From DATFVA01 sp963800255 (GTDB taxonomy: Bacteria; Bacteroidota; Ignavibacteria; Ignavibacteriales; Ignavibacteriaceae), in the NCBI GenBank assembly GCA_963800255.1, contig CAWDAK010000027.1:24532-88531 (forward strand): a stretch of 64,000 nt of DNA, given 5' to 3'. Both the position numbers and the translations under genes were made by a program. The notes beneath the pieces are model-generated. The model saw only the letters and a program-made list of their open reading frames with translations. It had not been told where the DNA came from and did no database searches. Numbering within the stretch: position 1 is the first letter of the stretch; every line of letters begins with the position of its first letter. Shown here piece by piece: positions 25,821-33,769 of the stretch.

Positions 25821-26939
25821 TTATTTCACAAGTGACATCTTCCTGGTTTCTGTAAATTTACCGGCTATGATCTTGGAGAAATATATGCCGCTTGAAACCA
25901 CTTCTCCCCATTCATTTCTTCCATCCCAGTTAACATCATAAGTACCGGCATTGTAACTGGTATTATTGATGAGAGTGCGGATTAGTCTTCCATGAACATC
26001 ATAAATATTCATATTGACATTTTCCATTCTGGGGATAGAGAACCTGATTTTGGTAGCAGGATTGAAAGGATTGGGGAAGTTCTGTGAAAGTTTATAAGTA
26101 GAAATCGGTTCATCGATATGTTCTACAGAAGTAGGATGAGGTTCATCACCATGACATTGTACGCAGTCCATCTTAGAAGCAACATTCTTTACCGTACCGC
26201 TGCTGCCGTGGCAGGTATTGCAGGCTGCAATACTGGCGGGTGCCTGATATAAGGCAGTAAAGGTTCCGGCAAAATGATCATTGAGGATCTTAACTGCATA
26301 AGCCGCAACATCACCTGTCAGTCTTGCACATCTTTCTTTCCTTTCCGTTGATCCTGAGCTGAATTCTGCTGAATTACACCATCCGGTTACAGAAATATGA
26401 CAGAGTGTAGATCCGCTTACGTTCTGCGGTAAAGCCTGGTCGTAGTTATTAACAGCAAACTGGTGGTCTACTGCATATTGATTACTCGTATCTGTCGGGA
26501 ACAGAGTCTGGGTATACCAGCCCATCAGTTCATTTATCAGGGTGCTGTAATCTGCTGAAGGTGTAACCAGTGAGATTGCTGCCGCAGCACCATTCAAAGC
26601 TCCGCAGAGAGTTCCCCAGCCCACAGTTCCGCCTGCGGCATAACCCATCAGCTGTCCGGGAAGACTTGTATAAGGTTCGCCTACGGCAGTTCTCAGGGCA
26701 TTTATAATAGGTTCAAACGCACCATATCCGCATCCGAAGCCTGCATAATAGGCATCGTGTCCTGCAATCCGGACGGCCTCTACATCAAGCGCTGTATACG
26801 GCCACGGCCAGTCGGTTTTGGTGCCGGCAAACAATGGTTTGCCTGCGATCATATTTAATGCACCAGTACCGATGGCAACACCTGCCGCATATTTAGATGT
26901 ATTTCTAAGGAAATCTTTCCTTGTAATGTTTTTATTCAC
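25821..26939 (-). CDS. Split-Soret-like dihaem cytochrome with T9SS sorting domain
   Basis: 372 residues. The N-terminus TRKDFLRNTSKYAAGVAIGTGAL looks like a Tat signal with an RK in place of twin arginine. The body has GCGYGAFEPIINALRTAVG, LMGYAAGGTVGWGTLCGALNGAAAAI and DHQFAVNNYDQALPQNVSGSTLCHISV, as in split-Soret cytochrome c / C_GCAxxG_C_C redox proteins. Two CxxCH motifs follow, CNTCH and CVQCH. The C-terminus is a T9SS type A domain (LSQNFPNPFNPAT to RKMSLVK), not part of the classical family. Split-Soret cytochromes are known from sulfate reducers as periplasmic dihaem proteins. Here export to the surface is inferred. It lies 15 bp downstream of the MarR gene. Confidence 0.85.
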   Translation of the reverse strand: MNKNITRKDFLRNTSKYAAGVAIGTGALNMIAGKPLFAGTKTDWPWPYTALDVEAVRIAGHDAYYAGFGCGYGAFEPIINALRTAVGEPYTSLPGQLMGYAAGGTVGWGTLCGALNGAAAAISLVTPSADYSTLINELMGWYTQTLFPTDTSNQYAVDHQFAVNNYDQALPQNVSGSTLCHISVTGWCNSAEFSSGSTERKERCARLTGDVAAYAVKILNDHFAGTFTALYQAPASIAACNTCHGSSGTVKNVASKMDCVQCHGDEPHPTSVEHIDEPISTYKLSQNFPNPFNPATKIRFSIPRMENVNMNIYDVHGRLIRTLINNTSYNAGTYDVNWDGRNEWGEVVSSGIYFSKIIAGKFTETRKMSLVK

Positions 26940-26954
26940 TGTATCCTCAGGTTT

Positions 26955-27404
26955 TTAGATTATAAATAAATCACTATGAAGTTCCGGAGATTTTTCGGCT
27001 TCAAGTGACAACTGATTTAGGAAATTGATAAATGAACCCATTTGTTCATTATTTGCAAAACCGGATATCAATAAGAATTTATTCTTATAAAACGATATCA
27101 CCCTGCGTGAGAACTCCTCTCCTGCAGGGGTAAGAAAAACTTTTTCGATCCGTTTATCCTTCTGGTCGAGCTCCCTTGTGATGATAAACTTTTTTTCAAG
27201 AGAATTAAGAAGTTTTGAGGTTGTTGTTCCCCTGGTACCCATTATTTCGCTCAACTCTTTAACGCTCGGGGGTCTGTCCATATAGATTGAGATCAGGCAT
27301 TGAAGCTCTCCCGCTGTCAGGTTGAAGTTTTTTCGCGTGATAAAATTGAGTCTGCAGCAGACGCGTGAAAATTTTAGTAAGACTTCGCCATCATTTTCTT
27401 GCAT
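26955..27404 (-). CDS. MarR family transcriptional regulator
   Basis: 149 residues with a winged helix: PSVKELSEIMGTRGTTTSKLLNSLEKKFIITRELDQKDKRIEKVFLTPAGEEF. The wing DQKDKRIEKVFLT is typical of MarR. CC at residues 16-17 (RVCCRLN) could serve redox sensing, but this is not shown. It is in one transcript with the split-Soret-like cytochrome and probably controls it. Inverted and direct repeats of TTATGC/TTGCATAA just upstream are candidate operators. Confidence 0.85.
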   Translation of the reverse strand: MQENDGEVLLKFSRVCCRLNFITRKNFNLTAGELQCLISIYMDRPPSVKELSEIMGTRGTTTSKLLNSLEKKFIITRELDQKDKRIEKVFLTPAGEEFSRRVISFYKNKFLLISGFANNEQMGSFINFLNQLSLEAEKSPELHSDLFII

Positions 27405-27478
27405 AAAATTCCATTTTTATGCTAACTATTATGCAATAAATGTTCCTTTTAAATAGTTGCAAAAATGAAATGATTTCA
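27399..27478. promoter_or_regulatory. Divergent control region with repeated TTATGC motifs and a palindrome
   Basis: TTGCATAA (27399-27406) and TTATGCAA (27429-27436) form an 8-bp inverted repeat. TTATGC occurs twice, 12 bases apart (27417 and 27429). TGAAATGATTTCA (27466-27478) is a perfect 13-base palindrome beside the Crp/Fnr gene. These are plausible sites for MarR and for autoregulation of the Crp/Fnr protein. Confidence 0.4.
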
Positions 27479-27498
27479 AAAGGTGAGTAATTGCATTA

Positions 27499-28278
27499 TT
27501 GAAAATATCATCAGGAGATGTTGAGGAATTCAACGATCAATTGTTTTCAAATGATTTATTATCTTTGTTAAAACTAAATTTTCAGATGCTACAAGAATTA
27601 CCCGACATAAATATGCTCAGGGAAATCCCTATGTTTTCCGAACTAACTGAAGACCAGCTGAAAGAGGTTACTTCGGCGAGTTCACGTGTTTCAGTTAAAA
27701 AGCACCAGATGCTGTTTATGGAAGGCGAGCAGTACCGGGGATTTTACATCCTTAACGAAGGGGGGATTAAAGTATTCAGATTGTCTAAAGACGGAAGAGA
27801 AACTATAATACATCTTGTTGGTCCGGGTCAGGCTTTTGCGGATATTCCGCTGTTTGAAGGTACTGCTTATCCTGTTTCAGCCGAAGCACTGGAAGATTCC
27901 GAGCTGCTTTTTTTTAATTCATTAAATTTTATTAGTCTTATCGAAAGAAATCCCAGGATAAGCTTTCAAATGCTGGCCGGATTCGCAAAAAGAATGAAAG
28001 CCCTCACACATAAGATAGAGGAACTTTCATCAAAAGAGGTTATCTCCAGGCTGGCAAAATACCTGGTGCAGGAAATCAAATCAAGCAGATCAGAGAATCT
28101 TCCTGAACCAGTCATTAAGCTTACCATTTCGAGGAATGCCATCGCCGGTTATCTTGGTACAATTACCGAAACCCTCAGCAGAACCCTCAAAAAGCTTCAG
28201 GATGATGAAATTATTAAGGTGCAGGGGAAAAAGATATTCATAAGAAATCTTAAAAAATTGAAAGAATTATCCTCATAA
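27499..28278 (+). CDS. Crp/Fnr family regulator, likely NO-responsive (Dnr-type)
   Basis: Up to 259 residues. The cyclic-nucleotide-binding-like domain runs ~40-160 (LFMEGEQYRGFYILNEGGIKVF). The helix-turn-helix near the C-terminus has ISRNAIAGYLGTITETLSRTLKKL; the E..SR pattern matches FNR/DNR proteins that read TTGAT-type sites. The protein has no cysteine, ruling out an FNR iron-sulfur cluster. The start is uncertain: TTG at 27499 (AGGTGAG 11 bases upstream), or ATG at 27613 (MLREIPMFSEL), which fits the family better. It precedes the NO reductase genes, and a matching site lies in front of them. Confidence 0.87.
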   Translation: MKISSGDVEEFNDQLFSNDLLSLLKLNFQMLQELPDINMLREIPMFSELTEDQLKEVTSASSRVSVKKHQMLFMEGEQYRGFYILNEGGIKVFRLSKDGRETIIHLVGPGQAFADIPLFEGTAYPVSAEALEDSELLFFNSLNFISLIERNPRISFQMLAGFAKRMKALTHKIEELSSKEVISRLAKYLVQEIKSSRSENLPEPVIKLTISRNAIAGYLGTITETLSRTLKKLQDDEIIKVQGKKIFIRNLKKLKELSS

Positions 28279-28303
28279 ACACCCATCCTAAATCTTTCTA
28301 AAT

Positions 28304-28317
28304 CTGACTTAAGTCAA
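28304..28317. promoter_or_regulatory. FNR/DNR-type operator before the NO-reductase operon
   Basis: CTGAC-TTAA-GTCAA, containing the perfect palindrome TGACTTAAGTCA, matches TTGAT/C-N4-G/ATCAA at all but the first base. It is centred about 73 bp before the ATG at 28384, compatible with an activator site near -41. Confidence 0.6.
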
Positions 28318-28383
28318 GGAATTCCTTCCCCATACACTGTAAGTTATCAACTAATATTTTCGAAATTTATCGGGAGTACGGAT

Positions 28384-28620
28384 ATGGAAAATAATATGAT
28401 GACGCTTGATGTCAGACCAATCATCCCAAGAGAAAAGCATTCCTCGATTTATTCGGCTTTTGATTCTTTATCAAAAGGCCAAACGCTTCATCTAATAAAT
28501 GATCATGATCCCAAACCTCTCTTTTATGAGATGTCAGCCGAGAGAAGCGGACAGTTTTCCTGGGAATATTTAGAATCGGGACCCGAAGTATGGGAAGTTA
28601 ATATTAAAAAACTTGTCTGA
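28384..28620 (+). CDS. DUF2249 domain protein
   Basis: 78 residues with the DUF2249 pattern: TLDVRPIIPREKHSSIYSAFDSLSKGQTLHLINDHDPKPLFYEM and a C-terminal PEVWEVNIKKL. The fold is SirA/TusA-like. Such proteins often accompany denitrification and NO-response genes, but their function is not established. It is first gene of the operon behind the FNR/DNR-type site and 10 bp before the next gene. Confidence 0.85.
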   Translation: MENNMMTLDVRPIIPREKHSSIYSAFDSLSKGQTLHLINDHDPKPLFYEMSAERSGQFSWEYLESGPEVWEVNIKKLV

Positions 28621-28630
28621 GTAACTGGTT

Positions 28631-29086
28631 ATGTTCACTACAGTAAGATACTTCATCAAGACAAGCGTGATTTTTCTTATAACAGGTATCCTTACAGGCG
28701 TTTATATGTCACTGGCGCAGAATGTTTTCCATACCGGTTATGGTGTTCAACTGCAGTCAGCCCACACTCATATTATCCTGGTTGGTTCGGTAATGATGAT
28801 GATTATGGGTGTTGCGTTGTGGTTCTTCCCGAAGGCACAGAAGGAAGATACCAAATATGACCCTGACAAGATACGGGTATCCTATTGGTTAATGGCTGCT
28901 TCAACTGCGCTACGATTTATATTCCAGGTGATTGCAGCCTTTATTTTTGCAGAATGGACGGGCTGGCTGATTACAATTTTTTCAACTTTCCAGGTAGCTG
29001 CAATTCTTTATTTCTTCTATGCCATCTGGGGAAGGATACGGCCTGTTGGAAGTCACTTAAGAGAAGCCAAAGGAGAAAAATTTTGA
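28631..29086 (+). CDS. Small haem-copper-oxidase-like membrane protein of NO-response operons
   Basis: 151 residues with four predicted helices. SAHTHIILVGSVMMMIMGVALWFFPKA in helix 2 resembles the haem-ligand helix of cbb3-type oxidase subunit I, but the protein is far too short to be an oxidase. Similar short proteins often sit beside norB and carry labels such as cytochrome c oxidase subunit I-like. I infer an accessory role in NO handling. It sits 97 bp before the NO reductase gene. Confidence 0.75.
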   Translation: MFTTVRYFIKTSVIFLITGILTGVYMSLAQNVFHTGYGVQLQSAHTHIILVGSVMMMIMGVALWFFPKAQKEDTKYDPDKIRVSYWLMAASTALRFIFQVIAAFIFAEWTGWLITIFSTFQVAAILYFFYAIWGRIRPVGSHLREAKGEKF

Positions 29087-29183
29087 ATCTGTTTAATGAA
29101 GTTTTAATTAATGTTATAACCCCAAGAGCGAAAAAAGGAATCTTAAGAAATTTTCTTTAATGCAATAATTTACAGGAAGTCAT

Positions 29184-31478
29184 ATGAATTATAAAAAACT
29201 ATGGATCGGATTAGGACTCGTCATGGTTCTCTCATTCGCTGTACTCGGATATTTCGGGACGGAGATTTATCGTAAAGCTCCCCCGATCCCGGAAAAAGTT
29301 GTTACAGCCGGGGGTGAGGTGATTTATACGAAGGATGATATTCAGAATGGTCAGAATGTCTGGCAGTCGATGGGCGGACAGGAAATGGGTACGGTCTGGG
29401 GACATGGTGCTTATATTGCTCCTGACTGGACAGCCGACTGGATACACCGGGAGGCTGTATGGATCCTGAATGACAGGGCTCAGAAAAAATACGGAAAAAA
29501 GTATGATGATCTTGATCCTTCCTACCAGGCAGAATTAAAAGAGGGAATGAAGAATGAATTAAGAAAAAACACTTATGACAAAGCGTCAGGTACAATCACT
29601 ATTTCTTCAGAAAGAGCAGAAGCTGTTCAATTCGTAGGTAAACATTATACCTCCCTGTTTTCGGGTGATCCGGCACTTGATCGCCTGAGAGAAATTTATG
29701 CTATTCCTAAAAATGCTGTTAAAGATCCACAGAGACTGGCAGAATTGAATGCATTTTTCTGGTGGGCTTCATGGGCATGCATAACAAATCGTCCCGGCTC
29801 CGACGTAACTTACACCAGCAACTGGCCGGCCGATGAACTTGTCGGTAATAAACCGGCAGGAATGGTGGTAGTATGGTCTGTTATTAGTTTTGTTCTGCTT
29901 CTTGGCGGTATCGGAGCGCTTGCCTGGTATTACGCTGCTTCAAAGAGAAAGCAGGAGGAAGAACATCATGAGGCACCGGAATGGGATCCCCTACTTGCAC
30001 TGCAGCCTACTCCTTCTATGAAAGCAACCTTAAAGTATTTCTGGGTCGTTGGTGCACTGGTGGTTGCACAGGTTCTCTTCGGTGCTATTACTGCACACTA
30101 CGGAGTTGAGGGCGCCGGGTTCTATGGTATTAAAATATCTGAAATTATTCCTTATTCATTAACAAGAACCTGGCATCAGCAGCTTGGAATTTTCTGGATA
30201 GCAACAGCCTGGCTGGCAACTGGTATTTTTATTGCTCCGGCCGTGTCAGGGCACGAGCCCAAATATCAGCGCGGATTAGTCAACTTTTTATTTATAGCAT
30301 TAATAATAATTGTTGGCGGTTCGATGGCTGGTGAGTACCTTGGCGTTCACCAGATGCTGAGCTTCAAAACAAACTTCTGGTTCGGGCACCAGGGGTATGA
30401 ATACGTTGACCTTGGCAGATTCTGGCAGTCATTTTTATTAGTGGGTTTGTTTCTCTGGTTATTCATAATGATCCGTGCAATGAGACCAGCATTTAAGAAG
30501 AAAGACGAGAACAAACACCTGCTTGGGCTCTTCCTTATTTCGAGTATTGCTATAGCAGTCTTTTATGCTGCAGGATTAATGTGGGGACAGCATACCAATC
30601 TTGCAATAGCAGAATACTGGAGATGGTGGGTAGTACATCTTTGGGTTGAAGGTTTCTTCGAAGTTTTTGCAACTGTTGCTATAGCTTTCCTCTTCACAAG
30701 GATGGGACTACTTGGTGTAAGATCTGCTACAACAGCAGTACTTTTCTCAACTTCAATCTTCCTTTCAGGCGGAATAATCGGAACGTTCCATCACCTGTAC
30801 TTCACAGGGACACCGACATCAGTGATGGCTCTTGGTGCAACGTTCAGCGCATTGGAAGTAGTACCGCTTGTTCTTATAGGATTTGAAGCATACGAAAACC
30901 TTACCCTCAGCCGTGCCCGTAAATGGGTGGCTTCATATAAATGGCCTATCTATTTCTTTATTGCCGTGGCATTCTGGAACCTGGTAGGTGCAGGCTTATT
31001 CGGTTTTCTTATAAATCCCCCGATTGCACTCTATTATATGCAGGGATTGGAAACTACTCCTGTTCATGGTCATGCAGCCTTGTTCGGTGTTTATGGAATG
31101 CTGGGACTGGGATTCATGCTTTTCTGTCTCCGCGGACTTACCCAGCGCTTTGTCTGGAAGACTAAAATAATCGGACTTTCATTCTGGACGATTAACATCG
31201 GACTTGCCTTAATGATCCTTATAAGCATTCTACCGGTAGGATTAATGCAGACATGGGCGAGCGTTGAAAAAGGGTACTGGTATGCACGTTCAGCTGAATT
31301 TAACCAGACCCCCGTTGTTGAAACACTCAGATGGCTGAGAGTAATAGGTGATACCATCTTTGCGTTCGGTATCCTTGTTATGGGCTATTTTGTTGTGGGA
31401 TTGAAAACAGGATGGTCAATCACCAAAGAAAGAGATATAGTAGGTGATGAATTTCCCGAGGCAGCAAAAGAAAGCTGA
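29184..31478 (+). CDS. norB: Quinol-dependent nitric oxide reductase, single subunit (NorB/NorZ)
   Basis: 764 residues reducing 2 NO to N2O. The N-terminus is one membrane anchor followed by a soluble cytochrome-c-like extension without haem (VWQSMGGQEMGTVWGHGAYIAPDWTADW), diagnostic of qNOR rather than cNOR. Twelve or more helices follow with metal and haem ligands in WWVVHLWVEGFFEVF, GTFHHLYFTGTP and HGHAALFGVYGML. Electrons come from the quinone pool. Preceded by DUF2249 and a small accessory protein and probably activated by the neighbouring Crp/Fnr protein. No nitrite reductase is visible, so detoxification fits as well as respiration. Confidence 0.95.
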   Translation: MNYKKLWIGLGLVMVLSFAVLGYFGTEIYRKAPPIPEKVVTAGGEVIYTKDDIQNGQNVWQSMGGQEMGTVWGHGAYIAPDWTADWIHREAVWILNDRAQKKYGKKYDDLDPSYQAELKEGMKNELRKNTYDKASGTITISSERAEAVQFVGKHYTSLFSGDPALDRLREIYAIPKNAVKDPQRLAELNAFFWWASWACITNRPGSDVTYTSNWPADELVGNKPAGMVVVWSVISFVLLLGGIGALAWYYAASKRKQEEEHHEAPEWDPLLALQPTPSMKATLKYFWVVGALVVAQVLFGAITAHYGVEGAGFYGIKISEIIPYSLTRTWHQQLGIFWIATAWLATGIFIAPAVSGHEPKYQRGLVNFLFIALIIIVGGSMAGEYLGVHQMLSFKTNFWFGHQGYEYVDLGRFWQSFLLVGLFLWLFIMIRAMRPAFKKKDENKHLLGLFLISSIAIAVFYAAGLMWGQHTNLAIAEYWRWWVVHLWVEGFFEVFATVAIAFLFTRMGLLGVRSATTAVLFSTSIFLSGGIIGTFHHLYFTGTPTSVMALGATFSALEVVPLVLIGFEAYENLTLSRARKWVASYKWPIYFFIAVAFWNLVGAGLFGFLINPPIALYYMQGLETTPVHGHAALFGVYGMLGLGFMLFCLRGLTQRFVWKTKIIGLSFWTINIGLALMILISILPVGLMQTWASVEKGYWYARSAEFNQTPVVETLRWLRVIGDTIFAFGILVMGYFVVGLKTGWSITKERDIVGDEFPEAAKES

Positions 31479-31499
31479 TTAAAAAAGACCTTTCAAACC

Positions 31500-31539
31500 G
31501 GCATCCTTAATCGTTTAATATGGTCAGGGATGCCTTTTT
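31500..31539 (+). terminator. Terminator after norB
   Basis: GGCATCC/GGATGCC stem with a longer AT-rich loop, then five T residues. Confidence 0.65.
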
Positions 31540-31617
31540 AATTTAATGAGCGGTGATATAGGGGAAAATGTTTCGCGCCTCCTCACCACAATAGGGTTCG
31601 TATGGCACCCTGAGATA

Positions 31618-32382
31618 TCATCCTTTATTTAATAGCCTCAGAACTTCCGTATGAATTTTTGGAGAAGAAGCAATAATGCTCGTTCCTGCAGCAGGATCAT
31701 TTCCATTCATATCTGTAATAATACCACCCGCTCCTTTGATTACAGGAATAAGAGCCATAGTATCCCATACAGACATAATTGGATCTATCATAATGTCGGC
31801 AAACCCCGATGCAATAAGATAGTATCCATAGCAATCGCCCCATCCGCGCATGATTTTAACCCTGGATGCAAGCTGCTTCAAACCCTGTTCTGATTCATTC
31901 AGGTATGACTTAAGATCAGTTATTAGTAATACAGCATCGTTTATACTTCGGCATTCTCTTACCCTCACAGTTTTATCATTGAGAGTTGTATTAGTACCAT
32001 CACCAATCAAAAGTTCATTAAGAACAGGCAGATTTATGGCTCCCAGGATAGGAGTACCGTTCTGAAGCAGTGCTATGAGCGTTCCAAACAGGGGGGTGCC
32101 GCTTATAAAACTTTTCGTCCCGTCAATAGGATCCAATACCCACTTATATTCGGCGCCGGGATTAACTTCACCGAATTCCTCTCCGAGTATACCGTGTCCG
32201 GGAAATTCTCTGAAAATTGACTCCCGTAGAAATTCTTCTGATTTTTTGTCGGCAATTGTAACTGGTGAGTTATCCGATTTTGTCTCAATGGCAACAGGAG
32301 TACGGTAATATTGCCTGATTATGCTGCCCGATTCCCGGGTTAAATACTTAATAAATGAAATCAATTCCTGAGTTGAATGCAT
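31618..32382 (-). CDS. Inositol monophosphatase family phosphatase, histidinol-phosphatase-like
   Basis: 254 residues. Metal-binding motifs are GEEFGEV, WVLDPIDGTKSFISGTP and SVWDTMALIPVIKGAGG. PVTIADKKSEEFLRE is the N-terminal signature. The GTKSFISG plus WGDCYGY combination resembles HisN-type histidinol-phosphate phosphatases, but inositol-phosphate or PAP substrates remain possible. It is a single gene; no histidine operon is nearby. Confidence 0.85.
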   Translation of the reverse strand: MHSTQELISFIKYLTRESGSIIRQYYRTPVAIETKSDNSPVTIADKKSEEFLRESIFREFPGHGILGEEFGEVNPGAEYKWVLDPIDGTKSFISGTPLFGTLIALLQNGTPILGAINLPVLNELLIGDGTNTTLNDKTVRVRECRSINDAVLLITDLKSYLNESEQGLKQLASRVKIMRGWGDCYGYYLIASGFADIMIDPIMSVWDTMALIPVIKGAGGIITDMNGNDPAAGTSIIASSPKIHTEVLRLLNKG

Positions 32383-32477
32383 AAGTTAGCCTATTTTTTC
32401 TGCTAAAATATAAAACAGCGATTTAACCTGAAAACCGAAGAATGAAGTAACAACCCAGGATTACCCTGGTATTTAAA

Positions 32478-32532
32478 GCGTATTCACTGCGTATTGGGAG
32501 CGTTTTCACTGCGTATTCACTATGTATTTAGG
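32478..32532 (+). repeat. Five 11-bp tandem repeats in helical phase
   Basis: Units are GCGTATTCACT, GCGTATTGGGA, GCGTTTTCACT, GCGTATTCACT and the degenerate ATGTATTTAGG, joined without gaps. The 11-bp period is close to one helical turn, so each unit faces the same side of the DNA. Confidence 0.7.
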
Positions 32533-32551
32533 ATGGGAGAGGAGGGTTAGC

Positions 32552-32644
32552 ATGGAATTCTATGGGCTCATCACTAAAAATGATGAGAGTTCATTTTTCC
32601 GGATGAAAAATCAGGGTATTAAAAAATCAGAGGTGATAGAGTGA
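32552..32644 (+). CDS. Possible 30-residue small ORF with strong ribosome site
   Basis: ATG at 32552 is preceded by GAGAGGAGGG with 6-base spacing, stronger than at most real genes here. The peptide begins MEFYGLITKNDESSFF and has no recognised family. It may be a leader peptide, the remnant of a gene, or a chance frame. Confidence 0.25.
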   Translation: MEFYGLITKNDESSFFRMKNQGIKKSEVIE

Positions 32645-32709
32645 CCGATGTTGTATGGCACGGCGAAAATTAATACTGAGTCTTGACTTACTAGGTTAAA
32701 TAAGGTAAT

Positions 32710-32733
32710 TTCTGGTTAAACGTTTAACCAGAA
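32710..32733. promoter_or_regulatory. 24-bp perfect palindrome, LacI-family operator
   Basis: The half-site CTGGTTAAAC repeats inverted, with TT/AA extending both arms to 24 bp. The central CG flanked by A and T is the LacI-family signature (TTAAACGTTTAA core). It ends 3 bp before the regulator's ATG, covering its ribosome site region, so bound repressor could block transcription or initiation. Confidence 0.8.
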
Positions 32734-32736
32734 TAA

Positions 32737-33684
32737 ATGAAACCAACCATAAAAGACATTGCGAAAAAAGCAGGTGTTTCAATTGCTACGGTTTCATATG
32801 TCATAAATAACACAAAAACAATTTCTCCTGAGACTAAAGAAAGAGTTCAAAAGACTATAAAGGCACTCCGCTACCAGCCCTCAAAATCAGCCAGAAGTCT
32901 TGTTACCGGAAAAACCGGCAACATCGGGTTTATCCTTACCGATGATCATTTTCTCAGAACCGAACCTTTCTACACAAAGATATTTCTCGGGTCAGAATTC
33001 GAGGCAAGGATTGAAGGTTATTACATACTGCTCACATCAGTGAAAAAGGATTTTGATAAAAAAGACAACCTGCCCCGCTTTGTGCTTAATAAAAGCGTTG
33101 ACGGAATTATTATAGCCGGAAAAATACCTCACACTCTGATAGACAGGTTATCTGCCTATAAAATCCCGACAGTCTTTGTTGATTATATTCCTCCACATAA
33201 CGGGTATCCACTGGTATTGATCGATAATATTGACGGCGGTTTACAGGCAACCAATCACCTGATTCAGTTAGGCCATAAAAATATAGCTTATGTTTCAAGC
33301 GATATAGATCATCCGAGTTTTGCGGACAGGTTAAACGGTTACAAACAAGCGCTCGAGCATGCGGGAATACCCATCAGAACAAATCTCATCTACACTAAAT
33401 CTGTATATGAAGGAAGACAGGCAGGCATTGACCTGGCTGCACAATTGTTCGCAAAAAATAAAGATGCCACTGCCGTTCTTGCAGGTAATGATGCCCTGGC
33501 TATAGGGGTGATGCATTACCTTAAAACTAATGGCTACAGGGTTCCCGAAGATGTTTCAGTAATTGGATTCGATGGAATAGAAGCGGACCTTTTACTTGAT
33601 CCTCCTTTGTCCACTATCAGTGTTCCGAAAATAGAGCTAGGAGTGGAAGCACTCAAATTATTAGCAAATACTTTAAAAGAATAA
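32737..33684 (+). CDS. LacI family transcriptional regulator
   Basis: 315 residues. The N-terminal helix-turn-helix and hinge helix are classical: TIKDIAKKAGVSIATVSYVINNTKTISPETKERV then LRYQPSKSARSL. The periplasmic-binding-protein-like effector domain has DGIIIAGKI, FVDYIPPHNGYPLVLIDN, AVLAGNDALAIGVM and VIGFDGIEADLLLDPPLSTISVP. It probably binds a sugar from the downstream locus and represses it. The palindrome at its own start supports autoregulation. Confidence 0.95.
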   Translation: MKPTIKDIAKKAGVSIATVSYVINNTKTISPETKERVQKTIKALRYQPSKSARSLVTGKTGNIGFILTDDHFLRTEPFYTKIFLGSEFEARIEGYYILLTSVKKDFDKKDNLPRFVLNKSVDGIIIAGKIPHTLIDRLSAYKIPTVFVDYIPPHNGYPLVLIDNIDGGLQATNHLIQLGHKNIAYVSSDIDHPSFADRLNGYKQALEHAGIPIRTNLIYTKSVYEGRQAGIDLAAQLFAKNKDATAVLAGNDALAIGVMHYLKTNGYRVPEDVSVIGFDGIEADLLLDPPLSTISVPKIELGVEALKLLANTLKE

Positions 33685-33769
33685 AAAATCTTTACCCAAA
33701 AAAGTAGTAGTTCCTGTTGAGTTAACTATCAGAAAATCTACTTCATTCTGCAACAATTCATGAGATGAT

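Larger units (their letters stand above)
32383..32736. promoter_or_regulatory. 354-bp region upstream of lacI-type gene
   Basis: It contains an 11-bp tandem repeat array, a possible 30-residue ORF and the LacI palindrome, each listed separately. TTGACTTACT near 32681 is a possible -35-like element. The promoter for the long + strand glycan locus probably lies here. Confidence 0.5.

Noticed and set aside
28885..29160. Overlapping + strand frame spanning the end of the small haem-copper-like gene
   Set aside because: It is out of frame with a clear membrane-protein gene and has no ribosome site or family pattern.
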